Assembly (NCBI GenBank): GCA_038142205.1
Contig: JAYQJO010000001.1
Location: 2,170,001 to 2,234,000, forward strand
From: UBA7359 sp038142205
GTDB taxonomy: Bacteria; Pseudomonadota; Gammaproteobacteria; Eutrophobiales; Eutrophobiaceae
Direction: 5' to 3'
DNA: 64,000 nt
Every line of letters starts with the position of its first letter. Within the stretch, counting starts at the first letter, position 1. A program made the translations under genes and the position numbers. Positions 1 through 7,447 of this stretch are shown piece by piece. The notes under the pieces are model-generated. The model was not told where the DNA came from and did not search any database. It saw only the letters and a program-made list of their open reading frames with translations.

Positions 1-252
1 TAATACCAGAACCTGTGGCGTTTTCTGCTTAAGATCGGTTTTTGACAATAATGGTAAAGCAAAAGCAGCGGTTTTACCGGTACCGGTTTGAGCCTGCCCG
101 ATGACATCACGACCTTCTAAAACATGCGGGATAATTTCTGCTTGAATCGGTGAGGGCGTTTCATATCCGACTTTTTTCACCGCTTTCATAACATTGGCAG
201 AAAGTGATAGATCGTCGAATTTCAGGTTAGGGGAGTCGTCAGTTTTGCTCAT
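1..252 (-). CDS. deaD: DEAD-box ATP-dependent RNA helicase, N-terminal part (DeaD/CsdA-like)
   Basis: Only the first 84 codons are present; the gene runs off the left edge. The translated start carries the Q motif region (GYETPSPIQAE, Gln37) and Walker A (AQTGTGKT, residues 54-61) of DEAD-box helicases. The spacing and wording resemble E. coli DeaD (CsdA), which unwinds RNA in ribosome assembly and cold adaptation. An AAGGA ribosome binding site lies just upstream of the ATG at 252. RhlE or RhlB cannot be fully excluded because the diagnostic C-terminal part is missing. Confidence 0.8.
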   Translation of the reverse strand, partial: MSKTDDSPNLKFDDLSLSANVMKAVKKVGYETPSPIQAEIIPHVLEGRDVIGQAQTGTGKTAAFALPLLSKTDLKQKTPQVLVL

Positions 253-407
253 GGGGCTTTCCTTTTGGAATAAATACAGTATTACAACCTGCTATTAGGA
301 TTATAGACTAGCCAACAACAAGCGGACGCGCAGTATACGGGCTTAATAGCGCGAAACAAGCAAATATAGCAATCAAATTGAAATATATAGGACTGGTAAT
401 CAAGATT

Positions 408-726
408 ATGAATAAGTCACGACAATCCCTAACCGAATATATCATTACATTTAGCATAATTTCTGCAGGTACTTCTGCTATCGTTATCAACCACTTACAC
501 GTTGGCGCCATGACACATATGGGCATTGCTTTGGTTTTTGTACTGGCCGTTGCAGCCGTTATCTACAGTTTTAGGTGATATTTCTGCAGCATATATCAAC
601 CCGGCAGTGACTATCGCATTCGACTTAGCGAATCGCTTTTCGAAAAACTAAGTCGCGCCTTATGTCATTTAACAAATACTTGGTGCTATTGCGGCAAGCC
701 TAGTCGTATCAATCAATCATAAATGA
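408..726 (+). pseudogene. Decayed aquaporin / MIP-family channel gene
   Basis: From the ATG at 408 the translation (MNKSRQSLTEYIITF, then AGTSAIVINHLHVGAMTHMG) matches the first half of an MIP-family channel. It runs into a stop at 576-578. In the next frame from 574 it continues as GDISAAYINPAVTIAF, containing the first NPA pore motif, so one extra base lies near 573. That second frame then has TAA stops at 649 and 670 and ends at 724-726, still reading QILGAIAASLV. The second half with the second NPA box is absent. The gene is a dead fragment, not a working channel. Confidence 0.8.
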
Positions 727-882
727 ATCGACTGGAGCAAAGCGTTAAGGATATCCAGTCGGCGACGTTCATTGATTTGTTAAATGCATTGCTTTCCTAG
801 CTAATCAGTAGAATCTTTAGACTTTTCGTTTGGTCATTTATCTATGATAGCTGGCTGAGCGCTCAATCATTGAGGCAGCCAA

Positions 883-1539
883 ATGACAACCTTACGTTTA
901 TGTTACCAAACCATTGAGTTTGGAAAGATAGATATCCATCTTTGTACACTCCGCAATAAACAAGAATTTCACGATCCAGAAGGTATTGCTGAAGCATTAG
1001 GAATTTCTTCCGCCACCTGGCCCTATTTCGGACTTGTGTGGCCGTCAAGTTTAGTTCTGGCTCACTTTGTTTGTAACTATGATATTGGCTACAAACGAGT
1101 TCTAGAGATCGGATGTGGCACTGCGCTCAGTAGTTTACTGCTGAATAAGCAGCAGCTAGATATTACAGCCACTGATTATCACCCTGAAGTAGAGACTTTT
1201 TTAAATAGAAATTCCAAGCTTAACGGGGACGCAAACATTCCTTTTGAGAGAACGAGTTGGGCAGACAATAATGATAATTTAGGACGTTTTGATTTGATAA
1301 TTGGCAGTGATCTACTGTATGAAGATGAGCATATAGAATTGCTTTCTGACTTTATTCAAGAACACTCAAACGCAAAATGTGAAGTGATAATTGTAGATCC
1401 TGGCCGTGGAAGGAAAAATAAGCTTGCGAAAAAAATGCTTAATCTTGGTTATACTTCTTCGTTTTTTAAACCTGAGAATACAGAATATTTAAACGTCGAT
1501 TTTAAAGGCTATATTCTAAAATTTGTGCGTACTATTTAG
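883..1539 (+). CDS. Class I SAM-dependent methyltransferase, METTL21/METTL23-like
   Basis: This 218-residue protein has the SAM-binding motif I (LEIGCGTA, about residues 74-81), an acidic residue ending strand 2 (Asp98) and a SDLLYE motif at 142-147. The last resembles the D-x-x-Y post-I signature of the METTL21/METTL23 lysine methyltransferase-like family (PF10294). The substrate is unknown; bacterial members are often labelled predicted nicotinamide N-methyltransferases without proof. A GAGG sequence 9 bases before the ATG supports the start. It stands alone, converging on the arsenite transporter gene, and there is no sign of co-transcription with its neighbours. Confidence 0.72.
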   Translation: MTTLRLCYQTIEFGKIDIHLCTLRNKQEFHDPEGIAEALGISSATWPYFGLVWPSSLVLAHFVCNYDIGYKRVLEIGCGTALSSLLLNKQQLDITATDYHPEVETFLNRNSKLNGDANIPFERTSWADNNDNLGRFDLIIGSDLLYEDEHIELLSDFIQEHSNAKCEVIIVDPGRGRKNKLAKKMLNLGYTSSFFKPENTEYLNVDFKGYILKFVRTI

Positions 1540-1602
1540 GCATTTAACGCTAACAAGGAGATAGTACGAAATTTATCGATTCTTGATTTCCTTCAGCTAA
1601 TT

Positions 1603-2766
1603 TTATTGAAACCAGCCTTTTGTCTTTTTGCAAAAAGAAACCAGCCAAAGCATTAATGGCACTTCAATCAAAACACCCACAACTGTTGCCAATGCTGCTC
1701 CTGAAGATAAACCAAATAGCATCACTGCTGTCGCTATCGCTACTTCAAAATGATTTGAAGCACCTATCATGGCTGTCGGTGCCGCATTTTCATATGAAAA
1801 ATTCATCATTCGCGCTAATCCATAAGTCATCGCGAATATAAAAACTGTTTGAATGAATAACGGCACGGCTATCCATAAGATGGTTAATGGGTTGGCGAGT
1901 ATGACATCCCCTTTAAACGAGAAAAGTAAAACCAATGTTAATAATAACGCTGTAATAGTCACAGGCGTCAGTAAGTGCAAAAACTTCTCTTCGAACCATT
2001 CTTTCCCTTTATTAGCAATAATCCACTTTCTAGAGAAAAACCCAGCGACTAATGGTAGCGCAACATAAATACCGATAGACAATAATAATGCCTGCCAAGG
2101 CACAGGGAGTTTACCAACGCCGAGTAAGAACCCTCCTAAAACACCGAACAGGATCAACATGACCAAAGAGTTCAAAGCAACCATAACCAGAGTATGACCA
2201 GCATTCCCTTTAGCCAAATACCCCCAAACCAAAACCATTGCAGTACAAGGTGCAATGCCTAGCAATATACAGCCCGCAAGGTAGCTACGCCAAAGCGGAA
2301 CCGCTAACATCTTTACGCCATCCTGTAACACGACTGTACCTGAACCGTATTCAGCACCCACAGGCAAATCCAGTCCAAACGGCATCTTCACATAGTCTAA
2401 TGCTTCTGCCCCAATAAAACCTTTAAACAAAATACCAAGAAAAGCATAAGCGATAAGGTACATGGTAAAAGGTTTAATAGCCCAATTAATAAACAAGGTC
2501 AGGCCAACCGGCTTAATACTTTTGCCCGCTTTAATCACTTCAGTAAAATCTATTTTTACCATGATCGGATACATCATAAAAAACAAACATACCGCAATAG
2601 GAATAGAAACGATTGGCGCACCATTAACATTAATACTCATGCCATCGAGTGTTCGGGCAAATTCAGGCGCAAACTGACCTAATAGAATTCCAAGAATGAT
2701 ACAAAGTCCTACCCACAACGTGAGATAACGTTCAAACACACCCATATCATGTTTTTTAGTTGTCAT
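1603..2766 (-). CDS. acr3: Arsenite efflux transporter, ACR3 family
   Basis: The 387-residue, strongly hydrophobic protein has the roughly ten membrane spans of ACR3 (BASS superfamily) arsenite permeases. It carries their invariant Cys in the APCTAMVLVWG segment (Cys174). It exports As(III) across the inner membrane using the proton gradient. A loop of about 45 residues before that segment (about 115-160) is longer than in the shortest family members. The gene starts 8 bases after the arsR stop, so the two form an operon. ArsC on the other strand supplies arsenite from arsenate. Some clusters name this gene arsB, but it is not the unrelated ArsB antiporter. Confidence 0.93.
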   Translation of the reverse strand: MTTKKHDMGVFERYLTLWVGLCIILGILLGQFAPEFARTLDGMSINVNGAPIVSIPIAVCLFFMMYPIMVKIDFTEVIKAGKSIKPVGLTLFINWAIKPFTMYLIAYAFLGILFKGFIGAEALDYVKMPFGLDLPVGAEYGSGTVVLQDGVKMLAVPLWRSYLAGCILLGIAPCTAMVLVWGYLAKGNAGHTLVMVALNSLVMLILFGVLGGFLLGVGKLPVPWQALLLSIGIYVALPLVAGFFSRKWIIANKGKEWFEEKFLHLLTPVTITALLLTLVLLFSFKGDVILANPLTILWIAVPLFIQTVFIFAMTYGLARMMNFSYENAAPTAMIGASNHFEVAIATAVMLFGLSSGAALATVVGVLIEVPLMLWLVSFCKKTKGWFQ

Positions 2767-2774
2767 CGTCGTTC

Positions 2775-3125
2775 CTAAGCACAGAGCCGATTCTCGGGAC
2801 GATTCGACATGTTCTTTAACTTTTTAATATCCGCTTTAAATTGCTTCTGAGTCAGACTTCCTTTCAGTGTCGCTTTTAACAACTCATTCGCCCAATCCGG
2901 TAACTTTGGATTAATACTGTAATAAATCCATTGGCCCGCACGCCTGTCGATAACGACTTGCATATCTCTTAATGAGGCAAGGTGACGTGATATTTTTGGC
3001 TGAATAAGATCCAGTGCATGCGTTAACTCACAAACACAAAGTTCTCCCTCTTGCATAAGCAACATCAAGCTACGCAAACGCGTTTGATCAGCTAAAGATT
3101 TTAATAATGTTTCAGGTGTCATCAT
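2775..3125 (-). CDS. arsR: Arsenic-responsive repressor ArsR
   Basis: A 116-residue winged-helix repressor of the ArsR/SmtB family. The As(III)-binding motif ELCVCEL gives Cys30 and Cys32 at the start of the recognition region, and helix IQPKISRHLASLR (about 42-54) reads the operator. A further Cys lies in the last residues (RLCA) and might add a third ligand. In the family, arsenite binding releases the protein from DNA. It leads the arsR-acr3 operon and faces arsC, with 77 bases between the two starts, so it probably represses both directions. Length and motifs are normal. Confidence 0.94.
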   Translation of the reverse strand: MMTPETLLKSLADQTRLRSLMLLMQEGELCVCELTHALDLIQPKISRHLASLRDMQVVIDRRAGQWIYYSINPKLPDWANELLKATLKGSLTQKQFKADIKKLKNMSNRPENRLCA

Positions 3126-3146
3126 AATGTAATAATATACGGATAG

Positions 3147-3175
3147 ACATATATATGTTTAAACGTATATATTAT
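3147..3175. promoter_or_regulatory. Candidate ArsR operator between arsR and arsC
   Basis: The 77-base gap between the divergent arsR and arsC starts contains an AT-rich dyad centred on GTTTAAAC (3157-3164) and flanked by ATATAT and TATAT arms. An imperfect inverted repeat here is where ArsR would be expected to block both promoters. This is inference from position and symmetry only. Confidence 0.5.
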
Positions 3176-3202
3176 GAATGATTAACTTACCAGGGTAAAG
3201 AC

Positions 3203-3709
3203 ATGTCTGATCAAAAATTAAATGTGCTGTTTCTTTGCACCGGAAATTCAGCTCGAAGTATTATGGCAGAAGCACTATTGCAACGCTGGGGTCTTGGACG
3301 ATTTGGCTCATATAGCGCAGGCAGCACACCTAAAGGACAAGTAAATCCATTTGCCTTGGAAGTATTGCAATCGAATAATTTTGCTACTGAAAATTTCAGA
3401 AGCAAAAGCTGGAATGAATTTACCAAAGAAGATGCACCGAAAATGGATTTTGTTTTTACTGTTTGTGATAACGCTGCAAATGAAGTGTGTCCCGTATGGC
3501 CGGGGCAACCTATGTCAGCGCACTGGGGTATAGAAGATCCGGATCAACCTGAACTAAGTGAAGACGAACAACAACGATTATTTCTTAAAGCCTACCTGGA
3601 AATGGACTACCGCATTAAAATGTTTACCAGTCTACCACTGGAAAAACTCGATAAATTATCATTACAAAATAAGCTGGATGAAATAGGGTCAGCCCCATCG
3701 GAACAATAA
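3203..3709 (+). CDS. arsC: Arsenate reductase, low-molecular-weight phosphatase type
   Basis: This 168-residue protein reduces As(V) to As(III) in the cytoplasm. The N-terminal P-loop CTGNSARS gives the nucleophile Cys12 and Arg18 of the CX5R motif. A second pair, Cys88 and Cys96 (VCDNAANEVCP), fits the resolving cysteines of the tyrosine-phosphatase-like ArsC class. The HWGIEDPD segment is typical of this group. It is unrelated to the glutaredoxin-linked ArsC of E. coli plasmids. A GGGTAAAG stretch upstream may serve as the ribosome binding site. It is divergent from arsR-acr3 and completes a minimal arsenate detoxification set. Confidence 0.92.
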   Translation: MSDQKLNVLFLCTGNSARSIMAEALLQRWGLGRFGSYSAGSTPKGQVNPFALEVLQSNNFATENFRSKSWNEFTKEDAPKMDFVFTVCDNAANEVCPVWPGQPMSAHWGIEDPDQPELSEDEQQRLFLKAYLEMDYRIKMFTSLPLEKLDKLSLQNKLDEIGSAPSEQ

Positions 3710-3731
3710 TAGAACTTCAGTTTTACAGTAA

Positions 3732-3775
3732 TTATAACGACCTGCTTTGGGGCGCGAACGAGCGCCTTGTTATGC
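3732..3775 (-). other. attC site of the SDR-like cassette
   Basis: On the minus strand it runs from R'' GCATAAC (3775-3769), followed by AAGGCGC, to R' GTTATAA (3738-3732). At 44 bases it is a short attC with an imperfect inner stem (GCGC arms). The R'' box is the reverse complement of the first bases of the cassette (GTTATGCAT). The stop codon of the SDR-like gene lies inside it. Confidence 0.75.
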
Positions 3776-4495
3776 ATGATTATAGATAACTGGCATTTTC
3801 CCTTTCCATTCATTCCATAGCTCCGAATTTACAGCTAAATTGGACATGAAGTCAGCGACATTAATGCGACTTGTTGAGCCTGCATCAAAGATAACGTTTC
3901 TAGTAGGAGAAACATTAATGTCATATTGACTAACTTCATCTTCATTTATGAGCCCATCGGGGCGAACAGCGACCCACTCAATAGCGCTATTTTTTTGTCC
4001 GACATGCATGCGAAGAAAATCGGTAGCTTCTTCATTATCGGCATGTGGAGGAAGTAAAAAACGCAACAGAGAAACAACCATTCTTTGTGATAAAGGGGGA
4101 TTTTCTGGAATATCACGATTGCTGTTTCCTGTGGTATTCATGAGGATTATTTTTACTTTTTCATTAGTGTTTAGTGACTCAATAGTCTTAGTCACTTTTT
4201 TAACAGCATTCGTTACAAGACGCCTAGGGTGCCCGAAAATGCCTTTAAAAGTTAGATTGTGACCCAGACAAGAAAGAACTGCCTCACATTCTTTTAAATA
4301 CTGAGCCAGATCGTTTTCAGGTACTTCTGATATATTTGCCTCAACTATTTGTAGGCTTTGGTGAGGGCCACCTATGCTTGTCAGTGAACCTGCATTACGA
4401 ACAATGGCAATTACCTCGGCGCCTTTCTGAAGTAGTTTTTTTACAAGTAATCGACCGGTAGCGCCACTTGCACCTAACACTAATACTTTTTTCAT
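3770..4495 (-). CDS. NAD(P)-binding SDR-like protein (NmrA-like) carried in an integron cassette
   Basis: The N-terminus KVLVLGASGATGRLL is a glycine-rich dinucleotide-binding fold of the atypical short-chain dehydrogenase (NAD(P)H-binding, PF13460) group. No classical catalytic YxxxK is evident, so it may be a redox enzyme or a cofactor-sensing protein. I place the start at 4495, preceded by GAGAGAT, giving 241 residues. A further in-frame ATG at 4525 lies inside the attC/cassette junction and has no better ribosome site. The gene is the terminal cassette of array A. Its physiological substrate is unknown. Confidence 0.8.
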   Translation of the reverse strand: MKKVLVLGASGATGRLLVKKLLQKGAEVIAIVRNAGSLTSIGGPHQSLQIVEANISEVPENDLAQYLKECEAVLSCLGHNLTFKGIFGHPRRLVTNAVKKVTKTIESLNTNEKVKIILMNTTGNSNRDIPENPPLSQRMVVSLLRFLLPPHADNEEATDFLRMHVGQKNSAIEWVAVRPDGLINEDEVSQYDINVSPTRNVIFDAGSTSRINVADFMSNLAVNSELWNEWKGKMPVIYNHA

Positions 4496-4521
4496 TTTAT
4501 CTCTCGATGCATTATTGAAAT

Positions 4522-4582
4522 GCATAACGCTCCACTAAAGTCCGCCGCTTTTTTGGCGTCGATTTTGAGTGGCTTGTTAGAA
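4522..4582 (-). other. attC site of the SGNH esterase cassette
   Basis: In gene orientation it runs from R'' TTCTAAC (4582-4576), then AAGCCACTC, to R' GTTATGC (4528-4522). The arms (CACTC.. and ..GTGGAGC, CGCC and GGCG) pair around an A-rich loop. The crossover G|TTATGC starts the next cassette (the SDR-like gene), and the R'' box matches the start of the SGNH cassette over nine bases. Confidence 0.82.
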
Positions 4583-5218
4583 GGTCACGCTTTTGGATAC
4601 TGCTTGTGCTATGGCTTTACCTAAAATTTGATGTTGGTTTTCGTCTAGATGTATACCATCTACAACGCTAGCTTCCGTTACACTCCCCGCATTGAAGAAG
4701 TGTACTGAATGCTCTTTAGCAACATTTTCTAGCTCGGCGGACAAACCAATGCATCGATTTTCGGAGCCTTCGAATTTATTAGCAATGGCTCCCTTCGGCT
4801 CAATGATTGCTGGCGGCGCGACAATCATAATTTCTGGAGCAAGCATACATGGCTCTATTGGCGCTTGCCGAACGATTTGAATTAATTTGGCCGTTCCTTG
4901 TGCTGACAGCCATGCGTTATTATCATGTGTACATTGAAAATCATTTGAGCCAAGCATCAAAATTGCCAGCTTTAATGGAGAATGCATTTCGATTACCTGA
5001 GCCAGACCCTGTGAACCATCTCGCCCTTCTTTAAATGGATCACTCCACGTGGTTCTACGACCATTGAGGCAGTTCTCAATGACCCTGACGTTTTTTCCAG
5101 CTTCAATGAGAGCTTTTTCAAAGACGCCAGGCCACCGTTTTTCAAACGCAAGACGTTCTCTGGAGTTTGGAATAATTCCCCAAGTAAGGCTATCTGAATA
5201 GATTAAAATTTGATCCAT
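4577..5218 (-). CDS. SGNH/GDSL-family esterase in an integron cassette
   Basis: This 213-residue hydrolase shows all four SGNH blocks: SDSLTWG near the N-terminus with the nucleophile Ser, ENCLNGRRTT for the oxyanion Gly region, LGSND with Asn, and DGIHLD near the C-terminus with the catalytic Asp and His. Its wording is closest to the arylesterase/acyltransferase branch (the M. smegmatis AcT-like group). The usual GDS is SDS here, which leaves the Ser intact. No signal peptide is seen, so it should act in the cytoplasm on an unknown ester. It is the middle cassette of array A, and its stop codon overlaps the attC. Confidence 0.86.
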   Translation of the reverse strand: MDQILIYSDSLTWGIIPNSRERLAFEKRWPGVFEKALIEAGKNVRVIENCLNGRRTTWSDPFKEGRDGSQGLAQVIEMHSPLKLAILMLGSNDFQCTHDNNAWLSAQGTAKLIQIVRQAPIEPCMLAPEIMIVAPPAIIEPKGAIANKFEGSENRCIGLSAELENVAKEHSVHFFNAGSVTEASVVDGIHLDENQHQILGKAIAQAVSKSVTF

Positions 5219-5237
5219 AGTTTTGGTGTTGGCTGCC

Positions 5238-5300
5238 TTCTAACATTTTAACTCAGCGACGCACGGGCTTTTTCGCGCGCCGTTTTGGAGTGAGTTATTA
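5238..5300 (-). other. attC site of the SnoaL-like cassette
   Basis: In gene orientation the site runs from R'' TAATAAC (5300-5294), then TCACTCC, to R' GTTAGAA (5244-5238). It has complementary CGGCGCGCG / GCGACGCAC-like inner arms. A second GTT (GTTAAAA) sits just before R', as in the terminal attC of the other array. The R' matches the start of the downstream SGNH cassette, which fixes the crossover point. Confidence 0.75.
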
Positions 5301-5309
5301 TACGCTTGA

Positions 5310-5693
5310 TTAGTACATAGAATTACCATTTTTTGATTCACTTGGTACCTCCTGTATTGAGTCCCAATGCTCTACGACTTTCCCTCGGTCATCAAAACGA
5401 AAAAAATCCATAGTCACATATTGATCATTTCCTGGCCATGACTGGTGCGTATGGAGAGCCACTAAGTCTCCCTCGGCAATTACTCGTACAAATTCGATTT
5501 TTTTATCTGGGTAGTCTCTAGCCATTTCCTCAAAGTACTCGATAAAGGCTTGCTTACCATCACCTACTGCAGGATTGTGCTGGATATATTCTGAGCCCGC
5601 ATACAACTCAATCGCTTTGGTGGGGTTCCCTAAGTAAGCTGTACGATAAAAAGCAACTGCATTTTCTTTATTTAATTCGAGGTCATGTTTCAT
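5310..5693 (-). CDS. SnoaL-like / NTF2-fold protein in an integron cassette
   Basis: The 127-residue protein has the NTF2-like cone-fold signature of SnoaL-like polyketide cyclase relatives. An N-terminal helix (AVAFYRTAYLGNPTKAIELY) is followed by YIQHNP, a Gly-Lys-x-Ala-Phe-Ile helix, then DLVALHTHQSWP and a C-terminal FRFDDRGKVVEHWDSIQEVP. Members include isomerases, hydrolases and proteins of unknown role; the substrate cannot be deduced. There is no signal peptide. It is the cassette nearest the integrase remnant in array A and would normally be the most recently inserted one. Confidence 0.84.
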   Translation of the reverse strand: MKHDLELNKENAVAFYRTAYLGNPTKAIELYAGSEYIQHNPAVGDGKQAFIEYFEEMARDYPDKKIEFVRVIAEGDLVALHTHQSWPGNDQYVTMDFFRFDDRGKVVEHWDSIQEVPSESKNGNSMY

Positions 5694-5747
5694 TTCTAAT
5701 CTTCAAAATTACTATTACCGGAAATAAATTGATACGCACATAACGTG

Positions 5748-5951
5748 TTTCGTCATTCTTTTGCAACTCATTTATTAGAAAATGGTTATGACCGGTTTTT
5801 TGCTCCTGCAAAACCGGTATACATTACATCCTTGTAAATAATATTAGAACAATACAAGAGTTGATGGGCCACTCTAATGTAGATACTGGTCTACACACAT
5901 GTTCTAAATAAAGGAGGCCATGTCGTTAAACGCCTATGGGATAACCTTTAA
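5748..5951 (+). pseudogene. intI: Integron integrase (IntI) 3' remnant
   Basis: The plus strand reads FRHSFATHLLENGYD from 5748 to 5792, IRTIQELMGHSNVDT from 5843 to 5887, then after a frame change VYTHVLNKGGHVVKRLWDNL and a stop at 5949-5951. This is the C-terminal catalytic part of a tyrosine recombinase of the IntI type, with the box II Arg, the LMGHSNVDT segment and the catalytic Tyr in YTHV. A 50-base insert (5793-5842), bearing the hairpin ACCGGTTTT/AAAACCGGT that begins two bases before it, splits the reading. The N-terminal two thirds are missing. Confidence 0.85.
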
Positions 5952-5952
5952 A

Positions 5953-7236
5953 TTACTTTTCTCTTTTTACTGCGCGGTAACCAATATCTTTTCTATAGAA
6001 CATACCATCATAATTAATACTGTTTAATGCTTGGTATGCAGCTTGTTGTGCTTTGGTAACTGACTCACCCAGACCTGTTACGCAAAGTACGCGACCACCG
6101 GCTGTTTCAATATTTCCGCTATTTTCTTTTGTACCTGCATGAAAGACTTTTACGTTGTCAGCAAAGTCTGAATCAAGCCCGCTAATAACATCGCCTTTAC
6201 TTGAACTTTCGGGATATCCGGTTGATGCTGTAACTACTCCTAATGCAGCACGTTCGTCCCATTCAGCGATTGATTGATCCAGAGTCTTATTCGTCGCTGA
6301 TAAACAGAGTGAAACCAGATCACTTTTTAAACGCATCATAATGGGTTGCGTTTCCGGATCACCAAAGCGGCAATTAAACTCCAATACTTTTGGTGTACCA
6401 TCACTCGTTATCATCACGCCAGCGTAAAGAAAACCGGTATAAGTTCTGTCTTCACTCGCCATACCTTTTATCGTTGGCATAATGATTTCGTTCATAATGC
6501 GATCATGCATTGCTGCATCAACGACTGGCGCAGGTGAATACGCACCCATACCACCTGTATTCGGCCCTTTATCGCCTTCGTCACGGGCTTTATGATCTTG
6601 TGAACTGGCTAGCGGTAAAACATTTTCACCATCTGCCATAACAATAAAGCTGGCTTCTTCGCCTTGCATAAATTCTTCGATAACGACACGATGCCCGGCT
6701 TCACCAAATTTATTAGCCGACAGCATATCGTTAATACTATTTATGGCTTCTTCTTCGCTCATGGCTATAACGACACCTTTACCTGCTGCTAGTCCATCAG
6801 CCTTTATGACAATCGGAATTGTTTTTGATTTTACATATTCAATGGCAGGCTCAACTTCAGTAAACACGTCATACTCTGCTGTAGGAATGTTGTGGCGTTT
6901 TAAAAAATCTTTTGAGAATGATTTAGAACCTTCGAGAATAGCCCCAGCTTTTGTTGGCCCAAAACAGGCAAGTCCAGCCTGCTGAAACTCATCAACGATA
7001 CCCGCGACTAATGGTGCTTCAGGGCCAATAATCGTTAAATCAATTTTTTCATTTTCTGCGAAAGCCTTTAATTCAGAAATATCTTCTGCACCGATTGCAA
7101 TGTTCTCTAATTTATTTTCTGTTGCTGTTCCTGCATTACCGGGTGCAACGTAAACAATTTCAACCTGATCAGACTGCGCTGCTTTCCATGCCAACGCATG
7201 TTCACGACCACCACCACCTACAATTAATACTTTCAT
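5953..7236 (-). CDS. purD: Phosphoribosylamine-glycine ligase
   Basis: A 427-residue ATP-grasp enzyme that joins glycine to 5-phosphoribosylamine to give GAR in de novo purine synthesis. The start KVLIVGGGGREHALAWK and the ADGLAAGKGVV and GFLYAGVM motifs are diagnostic, followed by LEFNCRFGDPETQ in the ATP-grasp core. Its length equals the usual 425-430. An AAAGG sits before the ATG. It lies 211 bases downstream of purH on the same strand, as in the common purHD pair, but a dispersed repeat separates them. Its stop is one base away from the end of the integrase remnant. Confidence 0.97.
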   Translation of the reverse strand: MKVLIVGGGGREHALAWKAAQSDQVEIVYVAPGNAGTATENKLENIAIGAEDISELKAFAENEKIDLTIIGPEAPLVAGIVDEFQQAGLACFGPTKAGAILEGSKSFSKDFLKRHNIPTAEYDVFTEVEPAIEYVKSKTIPIVIKADGLAAGKGVVIAMSEEEAINSINDMLSANKFGEAGHRVVIEEFMQGEEASFIVMADGENVLPLASSQDHKARDEGDKGPNTGGMGAYSPAPVVDAAMHDRIMNEIIMPTIKGMASEDRTYTGFLYAGVMITSDGTPKVLEFNCRFGDPETQPIMMRLKSDLVSLCLSATNKTLDQSIAEWDERAALGVVTASTGYPESSSKGDVISGLDSDFADNVKVFHAGTKENSGNIETAGGRVLCVTGLGESVTKAQQAAYQALNSINYDGMFYRKDIGYRAVKREK

Positions 7237-7328
7237 ACAAAACCTTTATTAATTCTTAATTTTTAACCGTGTATTTTTAAGCTTTCAGATTTGCGTGCAG
7301 AGGACGCGCGACGCTTTCGAGCAACAGA

Positions 7329-7377
7329 CGACTACATGGATGTAGTCGGTAGAGCGACGCAGGATGCCAAAGCCGAG
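7329..7377 (+). repeat. Dispersed repeat copy 1 (hairpin plus GTAGAGCGAC...GCCGAG block)
   Basis: A perfect 9-base-arm hairpin (7329-7348, CGACTACAT-GG-ATGTAGTCG) leads into a 30-base block, 7348-7377, that begins GGTAGAGCGAC and ends AAGCCGAG. The same block with matching spacing recurs at 60786-60815 and 63770-63799, always between genes. Here it separates purH from purD. Confidence 0.7.
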
Positions 7378-7447
7378 TTTACTATAGTAAATGAGCATCA
7401 CAAAAAGTGGAAGCCATGAAGTATCCTCGTAATTGTGATGCTTAATG

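Larger units (their letters stand above)
3732..5951 (-). mobile_element. Decayed integron A: three gene cassettes abutting an integrase remnant
   Basis: Three minus-strand genes (SDR-like, SGNH esterase, SnoaL-like) are each followed, in gene orientation, by an attC site. The array ends at 5744 directly against the 3' end of a plus-strand integron integrase gene. Cassette ends confirm mobility. The SGNH cassette begins GTTAGAAGG and its attC R'' box is CCTTCTAAC. The SDR cassette begins GTTATGCAT and its R'' is ATGCATAAC. For the SnoaL cassette only about five bases match. No attI site or integrase N-terminus is left at this locus, so it is immobile in cis. Confidence 0.8.

Noticed and set aside
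1552..1566. TTTAACGCTAACAAG after the methyltransferase gene, resembling an attC end
   Set aside because: No partner box or stem within reach; left as chance.
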